A program made the position numbers and the translations under genes. The notes under the pieces are model-generated. The model did no database searches. It saw nothing but the letters and a program-made list of their open reading frames with translations, and had not been told where the DNA came from. Below, in pieces: positions 26,517-34,712 of a DNA stretch of 34,822 bases. Each line of letters starts with the position of its first letter. Positions within the stretch are counted from its first letter, which is position 1. The stretch comes from Bacteroidales bacterium (lineage in GTDB: Bacteria > Bacteroidota > Bacteroidia > Bacteroidales > UBA1715), in the NCBI GenBank assembly GCA_027858745.1, contig JAQICB010000093.1, positions 1 to 34,822 on the forward strand. The letters are read 5' to 3'.

Positions 26517-27848
26517 TTATGCTCCTTTTTCCTCATCCTCTTCTTCATTCCTTCGTAAAAGTCGCTCATTATCTTCCGGAACAAGCGAAATATTATCGTA
26601 CGAATCAGAAAGTAATTTTTCAATTCCTATAGAATCAGACTCATCAGCTTCACGCAAGTCTAATTCCAAATCACAATTATTGCAGTTTCTATCACACATA
26701 CGTCGTTCGTAACTATCCGGTTCTTTATACGTTGTTATAACACCTTCATAATTTCTGAGTACCACTTTGTTTGTTGACCATGAAATAATATAATTCGGCA
26801 TTACCGGTATTTTACCACCACCACCAGGAGCATCAATTACATATGTCGGACGAGCAAATCCACTCGTATGTCCTATTAAACTTTCCATAATCTCAATACC
26901 TTTACCAATAGGTGTTCTAAAATGAGCTAAACCTTCAGATAAATCACATTGATATAAATAATATGGACGAATTCTATTTTTAACTAATTTATGAACTAAT
27001 GATTTCATAATTCTCGGACAATCATTTACATCAGCAAGAAGTACCGATTGATTCCCCAAAGGAAACCCTGCATCAGCCAACATTGTAATAGCCTCGGAAG
27101 CTGAAGCCGATAATTCACGCGGATGATTAAAATGCGTATTTATCCACAAAGGTTGATATTTTTTCAAAATAGCTATCAAATCATCAGTAATTCGGTACGG
27201 TAATACAACAGGCACACGCGTTCCTATACGAATTACTTCAACATGAGGAATTGCTTGTATTTCAGACAACAACCAGTCTATCATACTATCCGGCAACATA
27301 AACGGATCTCCACCAGATAACAACACATCGCGAACTTGCGGAGTATTTTTAATATATTCTATACCTTTTCTCAACTGATCTTTTGATGGCACATAATCAA
27401 CATCACCAACTTTACGTTTTCGAGTACAGTGACGACAATACATTGCACAAATGTTGCTTACATGAAATAGAACTCTGTCGGGATATCGATGCGTTATTCC
27501 CTCTACCGGACTATCTTGGTCTTCAGATAATGGATCTGATAATTCCGAAGCATCTGTTTGTAACTCATGCACACTTCCAAATGCTTGTTTAAATACCGGA
27601 TCGTTCCTGTAATTTTTTTTGTTAATTAAAGAAAGATAATACGGTGTAATAGAAAGCGGAAACTTAGAAAAAGTTTCTTCTAAGCCATGCTTCTCCTCCT
27701 CATCGAATTTGATGCCCGTTAAATTTTCAAATTGTTCTACTGTTCGCACTAAATGCTTCAACTGCCACTTCCAGTCTTTCCAAGAAGAAATTTCTGACCC
27801 CTTATCCAACTTTTGTGCAATTTTTTCTTGATTACTTGTATAAATCAT
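26517..27848 (-). CDS. ablA: Lysine 2,3-aminomutase (AblA/KamA)
   Basis: Radical SAM, PLP-dependent enzyme converting L-lysine to L-beta-lysine. Seen: the cluster motif C134-x3-C138-x2-C141 in [24 protein letters not shown], the PLP lysine K346 in [10 protein letters not shown], and substrate-binding Asp candidates D302 (LYQCDLSEG) and D339 (YVIDAPG). C277 and a C-terminal cysteine cluster C385/C389/C392 are candidate zinc ligands. At 443 residues it is full length. The adjacent ablB points to osmolyte synthesis rather than lysine fermentation, since kamD, kamE, kdd and kce are absent. It has the best promoter in the window, at 27873-27903. Confidence 0.92.
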   Translation of the reverse strand: MIYTSNQEKIAQKLDKGSEISSWKDWKWQLKHLVRTVEQFENLTGIKFDEEEKHGLEETFSKFPLSITPYYLSLINKKNYRNDPVFKQAFGSVHELQTDASELSDPLSEDQDSPVEGITHRYPDRVLFHVSNICAMYCRHCTRKRKVGDVDYVPSKDQLRKGIEYIKNTPQVRDVLLSGGDPFMLPDSMIDWLLSEIQAIPHVEVIRIGTRVPVVLPYRITDDLIAILKKYQPLWINTHFNHPRELSASASEAITMLADAGFPLGNQSVLLADVNDCPRIMKSLVHKLVKNRIRPYYLYQCDLSEGLAHFRTPIGKGIEIMESLIGHTSGFARPTYVIDAPGGGGKIPVMPNYIISWSTNKVVLRNYEGVITTYKEPDSYERRMCDRNCNNCDLELDLREADESDSIGIEKLLSDSYDNISLVPEDNERLLRRNEEEDEEKGA

Positions 27849-27872
27849 ACTTTATATTTTTTTAATAAAGTA

Positions 27873-27903
27873 CAAAAATACGACAAGTATATTTTGCATC
27901 AAA
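27873..27903 (-). promoter_or_regulatory. Consensus Bacteroidota promoter of ablAB
   Basis: On the minus strand: TTTG (plus 27900-27903), exactly 19 bases, then TATTTTTG (plus 27873-27880). Both boxes and the spacing match the TTTG-N19-TAnnTTTG consensus. The leader to ablA would be under 25 bases. Confidence 0.7.
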
Positions 27904-27970
27904 AAAAACAAAGAGTTTATTTCAAAAAAAAAGCATTTCAAAATACCTCAAAATACAATAAAACAAATGG

Positions 27971-29305
27971 TTACAACAACATACTTGCTAGCTCAGCCAA
28001 TTCGCTTCGTTCTCCTTTTATTAAATTAATATGGGTAAATAATTTTTGTCCTTTCATTTTCGTACTCAAATGCGAGAGACCGTTCGAAAAAGCATCGAGA
28101 TACGGAGAATCTATTTGTTGAATATCTCCGGTAAAAATGATTTTTGTGCCCTCACCTGCACGAGTAATAATAGTTTTCACCTCATGTGGCGTAAGATTTT
28201 GTGCTTCATCTATAATAAAAAATACTTTGGGTAGCGAACGACCACGTATATATGCTAAGGGCGAAATTTCGAGAGCTCCCGATTTTTGAAGTTCATCAAT
28301 TAAATTTACCTGTTCGCCATTACTATGCAAATTTTGTTTAATCACGTTCAAATTATCAAACAGCGGAAGCATATACGGACGAATTTTATCTTTTTCGGCT
28401 CCGGGCAAAAACCCTAAATCTTTATTAGCAAGAGCAACAATAGGTCGAGCAAGTAAAATTTGCTCATACATTTCGTGCTGCTCAAGTGCCGCTGCAAGTG
28501 CAACCAAAGTTTTACCTGTTCCGGCACGACCGGTAATAGCTACCAGTTTAATATCTGGATTTGTAAGTGCATGAAAAGCGAAAGTTTGCTCAGCATTTCG
28601 TGGTTCAATCCCAAAAATCTGACGTTTCACCACACGAGTTATAACTTTTTCATACGGATTGTAATAACAAATAACACTCGACTTATCACTTTTTAATATA
28701 AAATAATCGTGACTTTTCGGATGTGGAATTCCTACCTCTTCGGGAGTCAGAGAAATAGAACCTTTTTTACTGTATAATTTAGATACAAGAGCACTGTCAA
28801 CATTTTCAACAACAGGTATTCCCTCCTCTATTCTATTTAAATCCTGTAGTTTATCATTTTCATAATCCTCCGAAACAACGCCAATTGATTTTGCTTTCAT
28901 GCGCAAATTAATATCCTTGGTAACAAGAATTACGTTTCGGTCTATAAATTTTTCTTGTGTTACATATGCAGTAGCCAAAATGCGGTGATCGGGAATTTGC
29001 TCACGAAATGCATTTTGAACAATCGAAGGATATTCGCCATGCGTATGAACATATAATTTTCCGCGATGCTCACCTAAATCAACCCCGTCAGAAAAAAGTT
29101 TATCACCTGCCAGCTTGTCCAATTCGCGAGTAAACTGACGAGCTGACCAATTTAATTCATCATGTCCTTTTTTAAATTTATCTAACTCTTCCAAAACTGT
29201 AATTGGAATCACAATATCATTTTCCTCAAAAGAATAAATTGCTCTGTGATCATGCAAAATAACATTTGTGTCTAAAACAAACACTTTCTTTTTCTTACTA
29301 ATCAT
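27971..29305 (-). CDS. PhoH-like protein: PIN nuclease domain plus PhoH ATPase
   Basis: Cytoplasmic PIN-PhoH (YlaK-type) protein of 444 residues, a family of RNA-acting helicase/ribonucleases. The PIN domain (about 7-145) has D12 in FVLDTNVILHD, E39/E40 and D42 in ITVLEELDKF, and D131 in VTKDINLRMKAK. The PhoH domain (about 230-444) has the Walker A GRAGTGKT at 259-266, LARPIV, Walker B FFIIDEAQN (D366, E367), and FTGDIQQID. It is a single gene with 122 bases to ablA and 143 bases to the divergent ychF. A poor TACTTTTA box about 20 bases upstream is the only promoter hint. Confidence 0.93.
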   Translation of the reverse strand: MISKKKKVFVLDTNVILHDHRAIYSFEENDIVIPITVLEELDKFKKGHDELNWSARQFTRELDKLAGDKLFSDGVDLGEHRGKLYVHTHGEYPSIVQNAFREQIPDHRILATAYVTQEKFIDRNVILVTKDINLRMKAKSIGVVSEDYENDKLQDLNRIEEGIPVVENVDSALVSKLYSKKGSISLTPEEVGIPHPKSHDYFILKSDKSSVICYYNPYEKVITRVVKRQIFGIEPRNAEQTFAFHALTNPDIKLVAITGRAGTGKTLVALAAALEQHEMYEQILLARPIVALANKDLGFLPGAEKDKIRPYMLPLFDNLNVIKQNLHSNGEQVNLIDELQKSGALEISPLAYIRGRSLPKVFFIIDEAQNLTPHEVKTIITRAGEGTKIIFTGDIQQIDSPYLDAFSNGLSHLSTKMKGQKLFTHINLIKGERSELAELASMLL

Positions 29306-29426
29306 ACCTCATTTTTTTTAAAACATAAAAGTACAATCTTTTTACAAAAAACCATAGAATATATGCGGAAAAATAAATTGTGCATAAAGAATTACAAATC
29401 ATATATAGTTTTTTTATAAAAACTAC

Positions 29427-29434
29427 TATTTTTG
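29427..29434 (+). promoter_or_regulatory. -7 element upstream of ychF
   Basis: TATTTTTG fits TAnnTTTG and lies only 14 bases before the ychF ATG at 29449, implying a very short leader. No -33 TTTG seen. Confidence 0.4.
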
Positions 29435-29448
29435 AAAAAAAAATAATT

Positions 29449-30546
29449 ATGGCATTAAAGTGTGGAATAGTAGGATTACCCAACGTTGGAAAATCAACCT
29501 TATTTAATTGTATAACAAATGCAAAAGCTCAAGCTGCAAACTTTCCGTTTTGTACAATAGAACCGAATGTTGGTATCATAACCGTACCCGACCAAAGACT
29601 ACTTGAATTACAAAAATTAGTGCAACCCGAAAAAGTTGTGCCGACTACGGTCGAAATTGTAGACATTGCCGGTTTAGTAAAAGGTGCAAGTCGCGGCGAA
29701 GGACTTGGTAATAAATTTTTAGCGAACATTCGTGAAACAGATGCTATTATTCATATTTTGCGTTGCTTTGAAGATGACAATATTACTCACGTAGACGGCT
29801 CCATAAATCCCGTACGTGATAAAAGCACAATAGACACCGAACTGCAATTCAAAGACTTAGAAACTGTTGAAGCTCGCATTACTAAAGTAAAAAAGCAAGC
29901 ACAAACCGGAAACGACAAAGACGCAAAAATGCTATACGATATCTTATCGCGTATACAAACGCATCTCGAACAAGGCGAATCTGTCCGCAGTTTATCATTA
30001 GATGAAAATGAATTAGCAGTTATCTACGACCTCCACTTACTCACACTCAAACCGGTACTATACGTCTGCAATGTTGACGAAGGCAGCATAAACGGAAATG
30101 CTCACACCAAAGCAGTTGAAGAAGCGGTACAACAAGAAGGTGCAGAAGTATTATTTTTAGCAACAGCTATTGAAGCAGAAATAGGTGAATTGGAAGATCC
30201 GGAAGAACGAAAACTCTTTCTCGAAGATATTGGACTGTCAGAACCCGGATTACATAAATTAATACAAAAGGCATATGCCTTATTAAATCTCGAAACATAC
30301 TTCACAGCCGGCGTAAAAGAAGTAAGAGCGTGGACATTCCACAAAGGATTTAAAGCTCCACAAGCAGCCGGAGTTATCCACACAGATTTCGAAAAAGGCT
30401 TTATAAAAGCAGAAGTAATTAAATACGAAGACTTTCTGAAATACGGCTCAGAACAAGCAGTTAAAGAAGCCGGAAAAATGGCAATGGAAGGAAAAGAATA
30501 TATTGTTCTAGACGGCGACATCATGCACTTCAAATTCAATGTATAA
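29449..30546 (+). CDS. ychF: Redox-regulated ATPase YchF (Obg-like OLA1 family)
   Basis: Ribosome-associated P-loop ATPase of the Obg-related family. Seen: the Walker A GLPNVGKS at 9-16, the switch and G3 region VEIVDIAGLVKGASRGEGLGNKFL, RCFEDDNITHVDG, a coiled-coil insert, and a C-terminal TGS domain (TFHKGFKAPQAAGVIHTDFEKGFIKAEV). Length 365 is standard. The frame is open back to a GTG at 29380, but the ATG at 29449 gives the near-universal start MALKCGIVGLPNVGKS. The TRIC-family gene starts 9 bases after its stop, so they form an operon. Confidence 0.96.
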   Translation: MALKCGIVGLPNVGKSTLFNCITNAKAQAANFPFCTIEPNVGIITVPDQRLLELQKLVQPEKVVPTTVEIVDIAGLVKGASRGEGLGNKFLANIRETDAIIHILRCFEDDNITHVDGSINPVRDKSTIDTELQFKDLETVEARITKVKKQAQTGNDKDAKMLYDILSRIQTHLEQGESVRSLSLDENELAVIYDLHLLTLKPVLYVCNVDEGSINGNAHTKAVEEAVQQEGAEVLFLATAIEAEIGELEDPEERKLFLEDIGLSEPGLHKLIQKAYALLNLETYFTAGVKEVRAWTFHKGFKAPQAAGVIHTDFEKGFIKAEVIKYEDFLKYGSEQAVKEAGKMAMEGKEYIVLDGDIMHFKFNV

Positions 30547-30555
30547 TATACCAAT

Positions 30556-31164
30556 ATGACCGAAGAATTAATCCAATTATTTGACTACACCGGAACATTT
30601 GCATTTACCGTAAGTGGTGCATTAGCTGCCGCAGAAAAGAAATTCGATTTGTTTGGTGGTCTTTTTTTAGGATTTGTTACGGCAATCGGAGGAGGTACGT
30701 TTCGCGACATGATGTTGGGCAACACTCCTGTAGCTTGGCTTCACGATCTCACTTTTTTTTACATTATAATAATTGCAGTCATTTTAACATTCCTGTTCAG
30801 ACCTACCATTATTCGGTTTCCAAAAGCATTATTTTTCTTCGATACAATTGGTATTAGTGTTTTCACAATTATTGGCATACAAAAAGGAATGCAAGCCGAA
30901 ATACACATTCCGGTGGCTATTATGATGGGGATAACAACCGCTGTTGTCGGAGGAATTATTCGAGATGTTTTATGTAACGAAATACCATTAATTTTTCATA
31001 AAGAAATATACGCAACCGCTTGTTTGGTGGGAGGTATAACCTACACAATGCTCTTATTATCACAAGTGCCGGAATCTATAACAGTTCTACTTGCAGCATT
31101 GATTATTTTCACTATTCGTACATTGAGTGTGCGATATAACTGGACACTCCCAAAATTTAAATAA
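30556..31164 (+). CDS. Trimeric intracellular cation (TRIC) family channel, YadS/YicG-like
   Basis: Membrane protein of 202 residues with six or seven helices and two internal repeats, each with a glycine-rich turn. GGGTFRDMMLGNTPVAWL is in the first and GGIIRDVLCNEIPLIFHKEIYA in the second. Prokaryotic TRIC channels conduct K+ and Na+; some relatives have been linked to glycine uptake, so the exact substrate is open. It directly follows ychF. An inverted pair TAATATTG/CAATATTA brackets the 43 bases after its stop but is too loosely spaced to call a terminator. Confidence 0.9.
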   Translation: MTEELIQLFDYTGTFAFTVSGALAAAEKKFDLFGGLFLGFVTAIGGGTFRDMMLGNTPVAWLHDLTFFYIIIIAVILTFLFRPTIIRFPKALFFFDTIGISVFTIIGIQKGMQAEIHIPVAIMMGITTAVVGGIIRDVLCNEIPLIFHKEIYATACLVGGITYTMLLLSQVPESITVLLAALIIFTIRTLSVRYNWTLPKFK

Positions 31165-31259
31165 TATTGGTCTCTCAAGTCCAATTTTACGAATGGAGTT
31201 GCATACCTCATACAATATTATTTTTATAAGCAGTCTTGCACTATAACACTTTTCACCCT

Positions 31260-31280
31260 TCGTGCCCCCCCCCCGCACGA
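31260..31280. repeat. C10 homopolymer inside an inverted repeat
   Basis: Ten consecutive C flanked by six-base perfect inverted arms. Such a run is very rare by chance at this base composition, and is expected to vary in length by slippage. Confidence 0.7.
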
Positions 31281-31512
31281 TGCCAGATTTCTACTATTTT
31301 TTAGTTGAAGTGGGAAAGTAATCCAAACCGGTAATGTTTCAAATTTTTCATTTTTTTTTGTGTAAAATGAATACTCGTAAAAATTTATTGAAAAAATAAA
31401 AAAGCCAACATACACGACGAAGGCGAAATGATTAACTTCGATGAGCTGAAGGTTCACTCACGAACATATAGCAATGACTGATAGTCCATTGTGCTAATAG
31501 TGATTTTTTTTA

Positions 31513-31544
31513 ATTGGTAATCTGTAAAAAAATCTATATTTTTG
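31513..31544 (+). promoter_or_regulatory. Promoter of the yihY-M28 operon
   Basis: ATTG (31513-31516, one mismatch to TTTG), 20 bases, then TATTTTTG (31537-31544), 17 bases before the yihY ATG. Confidence 0.5.
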
Positions 31545-31561
31545 TACTAAATACTATTCTC

Positions 31562-32884
31562 ATGAAAACAATAAAACTGCAAAAGATTATTCAACAATCG
31601 AAACACTTTGTACAAGAAGATTTATGGAAATCAAATCTCGCACAAAAATCGAAGCTATTCTCTCTATCTATTGCGTTTTTACGAATTGTGGTCATTGCTA
31701 TTCGCGGTTTTATTCAAGATAAATGTACGCAAAAAGCATCGGCATTAACATATTACACCTTAATGGCAATTGTTCCGATTGTTGCAATGGCATTTGGTAT
31801 TGCAAAAGGTTTTGGGTTCGACAGCTATTTAGAACGCTATTTACAAGATATGCTTGCCGACAAACAAGAAATTTATGAGTGGGTTATTTCTTTCAGCGAA
31901 TCTATGCTTGCAAAAACACAGGGTGGAATTATTGCCGGTATTGGTTTTATTGTGTTGGTGTGGTTTATCATTAAAGTTTTGGGTAATATTGAAAAATCTT
32001 TTAACCAAATATGGTATATTAATAAACAACGCGGTTTTACAAGAAAAATTAGTGATTACATGACCATCATGATTTTTGCTCCAATATTGTTTATCATCTC
32101 CATTAGTGCGACAAATACAGTAACCGATTATATGCAGAACATTGCACAACAATCAGAAGTTATCTCAAGCATGTACGTATTTATTTCTTTGGGCCTGAAT
32201 CTTATTCCTTACAGTCTTATTTGGTTTTCATTTACCTTTCTCTACATTGTTATGCCAAATACAAAAGTAAACTTCTCCTCTGCTCTTCTTGGGGGAATAA
32301 TTGCCGGAATAATTTTTCAAATCGTTCAATATTTTTACATAAAGTTTCAAATTGGTGTATCAACATACAATGCCATTTATGGAAGTTTTGCAGCCCTCCC
32401 TTTATTTTTAATTTGGTTGCAATTGAGCTGGACAATTGTACTTCTCGGTGCAGAAATTGCCTATGCAGCTCAAAATGTGAAAAATTACGAACATGATTAT
32501 GATATTGGAAATTTAAGTATTTCTTTTCGTGAAAAAATATGTATTGTTGCCCTTCATACTATTGTAAAAAAATTCAAACAAGGCTACACACCTCCTACCT
32601 CACAAGAAATATGTAATGAACTTGAATTACCTCACAGAATTATAAAACAAGGAATTGTTCAATTACTTGATGCCAATCTTATTCACGAAGTAAAAACCGA
32701 TAATGAAAAGATGTTTGCATACAGTCCCGCTATTCCTATTGATGTTCTTGATATAGAAATAAGCCTGCAACATTTACGTAATGCAGGAACAACCGAACTT
32801 CCAACTTCCGATAAGCTTTCTAAAATATCTCTTTTATATGAAAATTTTGACACTCACAAAAAAACAAAGATTCAAGATATTTAA
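31562..32884 (+). CDS. YihY/virulence factor BrkB family membrane protein with C-terminal winged-helix-like domain
   Basis: Integral membrane protein of unknown function; the old ribonuclease BN label for this family is wrong. Numbered from ATG 31562 it has 440 residues. A cytoplasmic start is followed by RGFIQDKCTQKASALTYYTLMAIVPIVAMAFGIAKGFG, the family's diagnostic first helix, and then five more helices ending near AQNVKNYEHDYD. The last 110 or so residues (from ISFREKICIVALHTIVKKF) look like a winged-helix domain with TSQEICNELELPHRIIKQGIVQLLDANLI. The frame opens upstream to a TTG at 31514 that falls before the promoter, so it is rejected. Its end overlaps the M28 gene by 47 bases. Confidence 0.9.
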   Translation: MKTIKLQKIIQQSKHFVQEDLWKSNLAQKSKLFSLSIAFLRIVVIAIRGFIQDKCTQKASALTYYTLMAIVPIVAMAFGIAKGFGFDSYLERYLQDMLADKQEIYEWVISFSESMLAKTQGGIIAGIGFIVLVWFIIKVLGNIEKSFNQIWYINKQRGFTRKISDYMTIMIFAPILFIISISATNTVTDYMQNIAQQSEVISSMYVFISLGLNLIPYSLIWFSFTFLYIVMPNTKVNFSSALLGGIIAGIIFQIVQYFYIKFQIGVSTYNAIYGSFAALPLFLIWLQLSWTIVLLGAEIAYAAQNVKNYEHDYDIGNLSISFREKICIVALHTIVKKFKQGYTPPTSQEICNELELPHRIIKQGIVQLLDANLIHEVKTDNEKMFAYSPAIPIDVLDIEISLQHLRNAGTTELPTSDKLSKISLLYENFDTHKKTKIQDI

Positions 32885-34154
32885 CTATCTGCTTGGTATA
32901 TGTTTAATCACATGCCTCTGTTTTCAGCCTGTTTTTTCTCAAACAACAGAAAACGCACGCAGACATATTACCAATTTAGCCGGAGAAAACATGTTTGGCA
33001 GAGGATATGTATTCGATGGATTATCTCGTGCCGAATCATATATTGACTCATGTTTTTCTGCGTACAATCTTGCTCAATTTTCTTCGCTCAAAGGCTACAA
33101 ACAAAAAGTTTCTTACAGTGCAAATACATTCCCGGGAGAAATGCAGGTTATCTGCAATGATAGTATATTAACACCGGGAATTGACTTTATGATTGAACCT
33201 CATTCTCCGGAACTATCAGGGTCATTTGAATGTGTGGTTATAACAAAAGCGGATATATTTCTCGGAAAAAAAATTCCAAATCTCGATAATAAAGTGCTTG
33301 TTATTGACGACCGAAATCCGATGGAAATAGAGAAAAAAGAATTAGATAAAATTAATCAATCGCTCCTATACACTTCTGTTACCAAAACAAAAATTGCGGC
33401 AATTGTTGAACTTACAGACAAAAAGCTCAGTTGGAATTGTGCCGATTTTACCGGAAACTGTCCGTATATTAAAATTAACAGTGTAAGACTACCGGAAACA
33501 ATAGAAACAATAGAATTTAACATTGAACAAAAATTTGTTAAGAAATATAAATCCAATAACTTATGCGGATATATAGAGGGGACCGAAAAACCCGATTCGC
33601 TGCTTGTTTTCACCGCTCATTACGATCATTTGGGAATGATGGGTATGGCTACAGCTTTTCCGGGAGCAAACGACAATGCGAGCGGTGTGGCAATGCTTTT
33701 GGAATTAATAGACTATTACACCCAAAACCCTCCGCCATACACTCTGGTTTTTATTGCATTTACGGGAGAAGAAATGGGATTGCTCGGTTCTCAACATTTT
33801 GTTGACAAGCCTCCATTTGAATTGTCTGCAATTCGCTTTCTCATCAATTTTGATTTGGCCGGAACAGGCGGCGAAGGAATTCAAATTGTGAACAGCACTG
33901 TTTTCACACAAGAAGTACAACTATTAGATTCTCTCAACACAGCCCACTCACTCCTACCACAAATAAAAAAGCGAGGAGAATCCTGCAATAGCGACCATTG
34001 TCCTTTTTATCAGAAAAACGTTCCCTCGTACTTTATATACACACTTGGTGGCATAGACGCATACCACGATGTTTACGACCGTCCGGAAACATTGCCATTA
34101 ACGGCTTTTGGGGAATATGCACAGCTCATTCAATTATTTGTCTCGCATTTATAA
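32838..34154 (+). CDS. Secreted M28 family zinc aminopeptidase
   Basis: Exported co-catalytic zinc peptidase of 438 residues, cleaving peptides outside the cytoplasm. Seen: signal peptide about 1-34 (basic start, LLGICLITCLCF core, cut after PVFS or so). The zinc ligands fall in order: H261 in TAHYDHLG, bridging D279 in GANDNASG, catalytic E311 and ligand E312 in FTGEEMGLLG, D339 in NFDLAGTGG, and H410 in AYHDVYDRPE. Start choice: ATG 32838 gives a proper signal peptide; the open frame reaches further upstream to 32781 inside yihY, but that adds a non-signal extension. It is translated from the yihY mRNA with a 47-base overlap. Substrate range unknown. Confidence 0.9.
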   Translation: MKILTLTKKQRFKIFNYLLGICLITCLCFQPVFSQTTENARRHITNLAGENMFGRGYVFDGLSRAESYIDSCFSAYNLAQFSSLKGYKQKVSYSANTFPGEMQVICNDSILTPGIDFMIEPHSPELSGSFECVVITKADIFLGKKIPNLDNKVLVIDDRNPMEIEKKELDKINQSLLYTSVTKTKIAAIVELTDKKLSWNCADFTGNCPYIKINSVRLPETIETIEFNIEQKFVKKYKSNNLCGYIEGTEKPDSLLVFTAHYDHLGMMGMATAFPGANDNASGVAMLLELIDYYTQNPPPYTLVFIAFTGEEMGLLGSQHFVDKPPFELSAIRFLINFDLAGTGGEGIQIVNSTVFTQEVQLLDSLNTAHSLLPQIKKRGESCNSDHCPFYQKNVPSYFIYTLGGIDAYHDVYDRPETLPLTAFGEYAQLIQLFVSHL

Positions 34155-34280
34155 TGAACTGTAATATTGCATGTATCAATACCATGTAAATTGATATACA
34201 CGCAATTGAATATGACGTGAATCATAAAAAGAGGTGTGTATTTAAATTCGAAAATTAAGTAGTTTAATGCCTGCTTCCTA

Positions 34281-34288
34281 TACTTTTG
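34281..34288 (+). promoter_or_regulatory. -7 element upstream of the peroxiredoxin gene
   Basis: TACTTTTG fits TAnnTTTG and lies 37 bases before the ATG at 34326. No TTTG at the -33 position. Confidence 0.4.
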
Positions 34289-34325
34289 TATATGAATGTA
34301 AACTTATAAAAACCAATTATTTATT

Positions 34326-34712
34326 ATGAATTCATTAGTTGTTGGACAGGCAGCTCCTGATTTTGTCGGCATTACTCAGAAGAAAGAAAAAATATCTCTT
34401 TCCGATTTTATCGGAAAAAAGATTATTCTCTATTTCTATCCAAAAGATAATACCCCGGGATGTACCACAGAAGCAAAAAATTTAAATGATAATTTTGAAA
34501 AACTTTCCGAAAAAGGATTTGTAATAATTGGTGGAAGCCCTGACAATACAGATTCTCATTGCAAGTTTATCGAGAAACATAATCTCAAATTCAATTTAAT
34601 TGCAGATACAGAAAAGGAAATTATTCAATTGTACGGTGCCTGGGGGGAGAAAAAAATGTACGGACGTTCGTATGAAGGTGTTTTACGAACAACATTTGTA
34701 ATTGAGGCTTAA
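34326..34712 (+). CDS. bcp: Bcp/PrxQ-type thioredoxin-dependent peroxiredoxin, C-terminally short
   Basis: Thiol peroxidase reducing hydroperoxides. Seen: APDFVGITQKKEKISLSDFIGKKIILYFYPKDNTPGCTTEAKNL with peroxidatic C46 in the TPGCT motif, GGSPDNTDSHCKFIEKHNLKFNLIADTEKEI, and the late GVLRTTFVIE strand. The position five residues after C46, a Cys in E. coli Bcp, is Asn here (or a Lys at 51), so that resolving cysteine is missing; C80 in SHCKF is the only other Cys. The protein stops right after TTFVIEA at 128 residues, about 20-25 short of the usual 148-155, losing the last helix. Two stop codons in a row (TAA TAG) end it. Confidence 0.85.
   Translation: MNSLVVGQAAPDFVGITQKKEKISLSDFIGKKIILYFYPKDNTPGCTTEAKNLNDNFEKLSEKGFVIIGGSPDNTDSHCKFIEKHNLKFNLIADTEKEIIQLYGAWGEKKMYGRSYEGVLRTTFVIEA

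Larger units (their letters stand above)
31165..31561. other. Gene-free spacer with a poly-C hairpin
   Basis: About 400 bases between the TRIC gene and yihY. It contains an uninterrupted run of ten C at 31265-31274, flanked by TCGTGC (31260-31265) and GCACGA (31275-31280), so the run forms the loop of a six-base-pair hairpin. The part at about 31400-31480 is richer in G and C than its surroundings and translates for about 27 codons without a stop (including the segment IHDEGEMINFDELKVHSRTY), possibly a decayed gene fragment. The last 25 bases hold the yihY promoter. No intact gene was found on either strand. Confidence 0.55.

Noticed and set aside
30102-30554. A 150-codon open frame antisense to ychF
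   Set aside because: The ychF frame has clear conserved motifs throughout; the antisense product is Ser/Pro-rich with no recognisable domain.
31162-31220. TAATATTG / CAATATTA pair after the TRIC-family gene, followed by a T-rich stretch
   Set aside because: The arms are 43 bases apart and all A/T but one pair; too weak to call a terminator without transcript data.
31224-31457. A 77-codon minus-strand frame through the spacer, crossing the poly-C run
   Set aside because: No family resemblance, it runs through the homopolymer hairpin, and no promoter or ribosome site supports it; treated as spacer.
34171-34196. Inverted repeat TATCAAT / ATTGATA downstream of the M28 gene
   Set aside because: Seven AT-rich base pairs with a nine-base loop and no following T-run; not a convincing terminator, and likely chance in AT-rich DNA.
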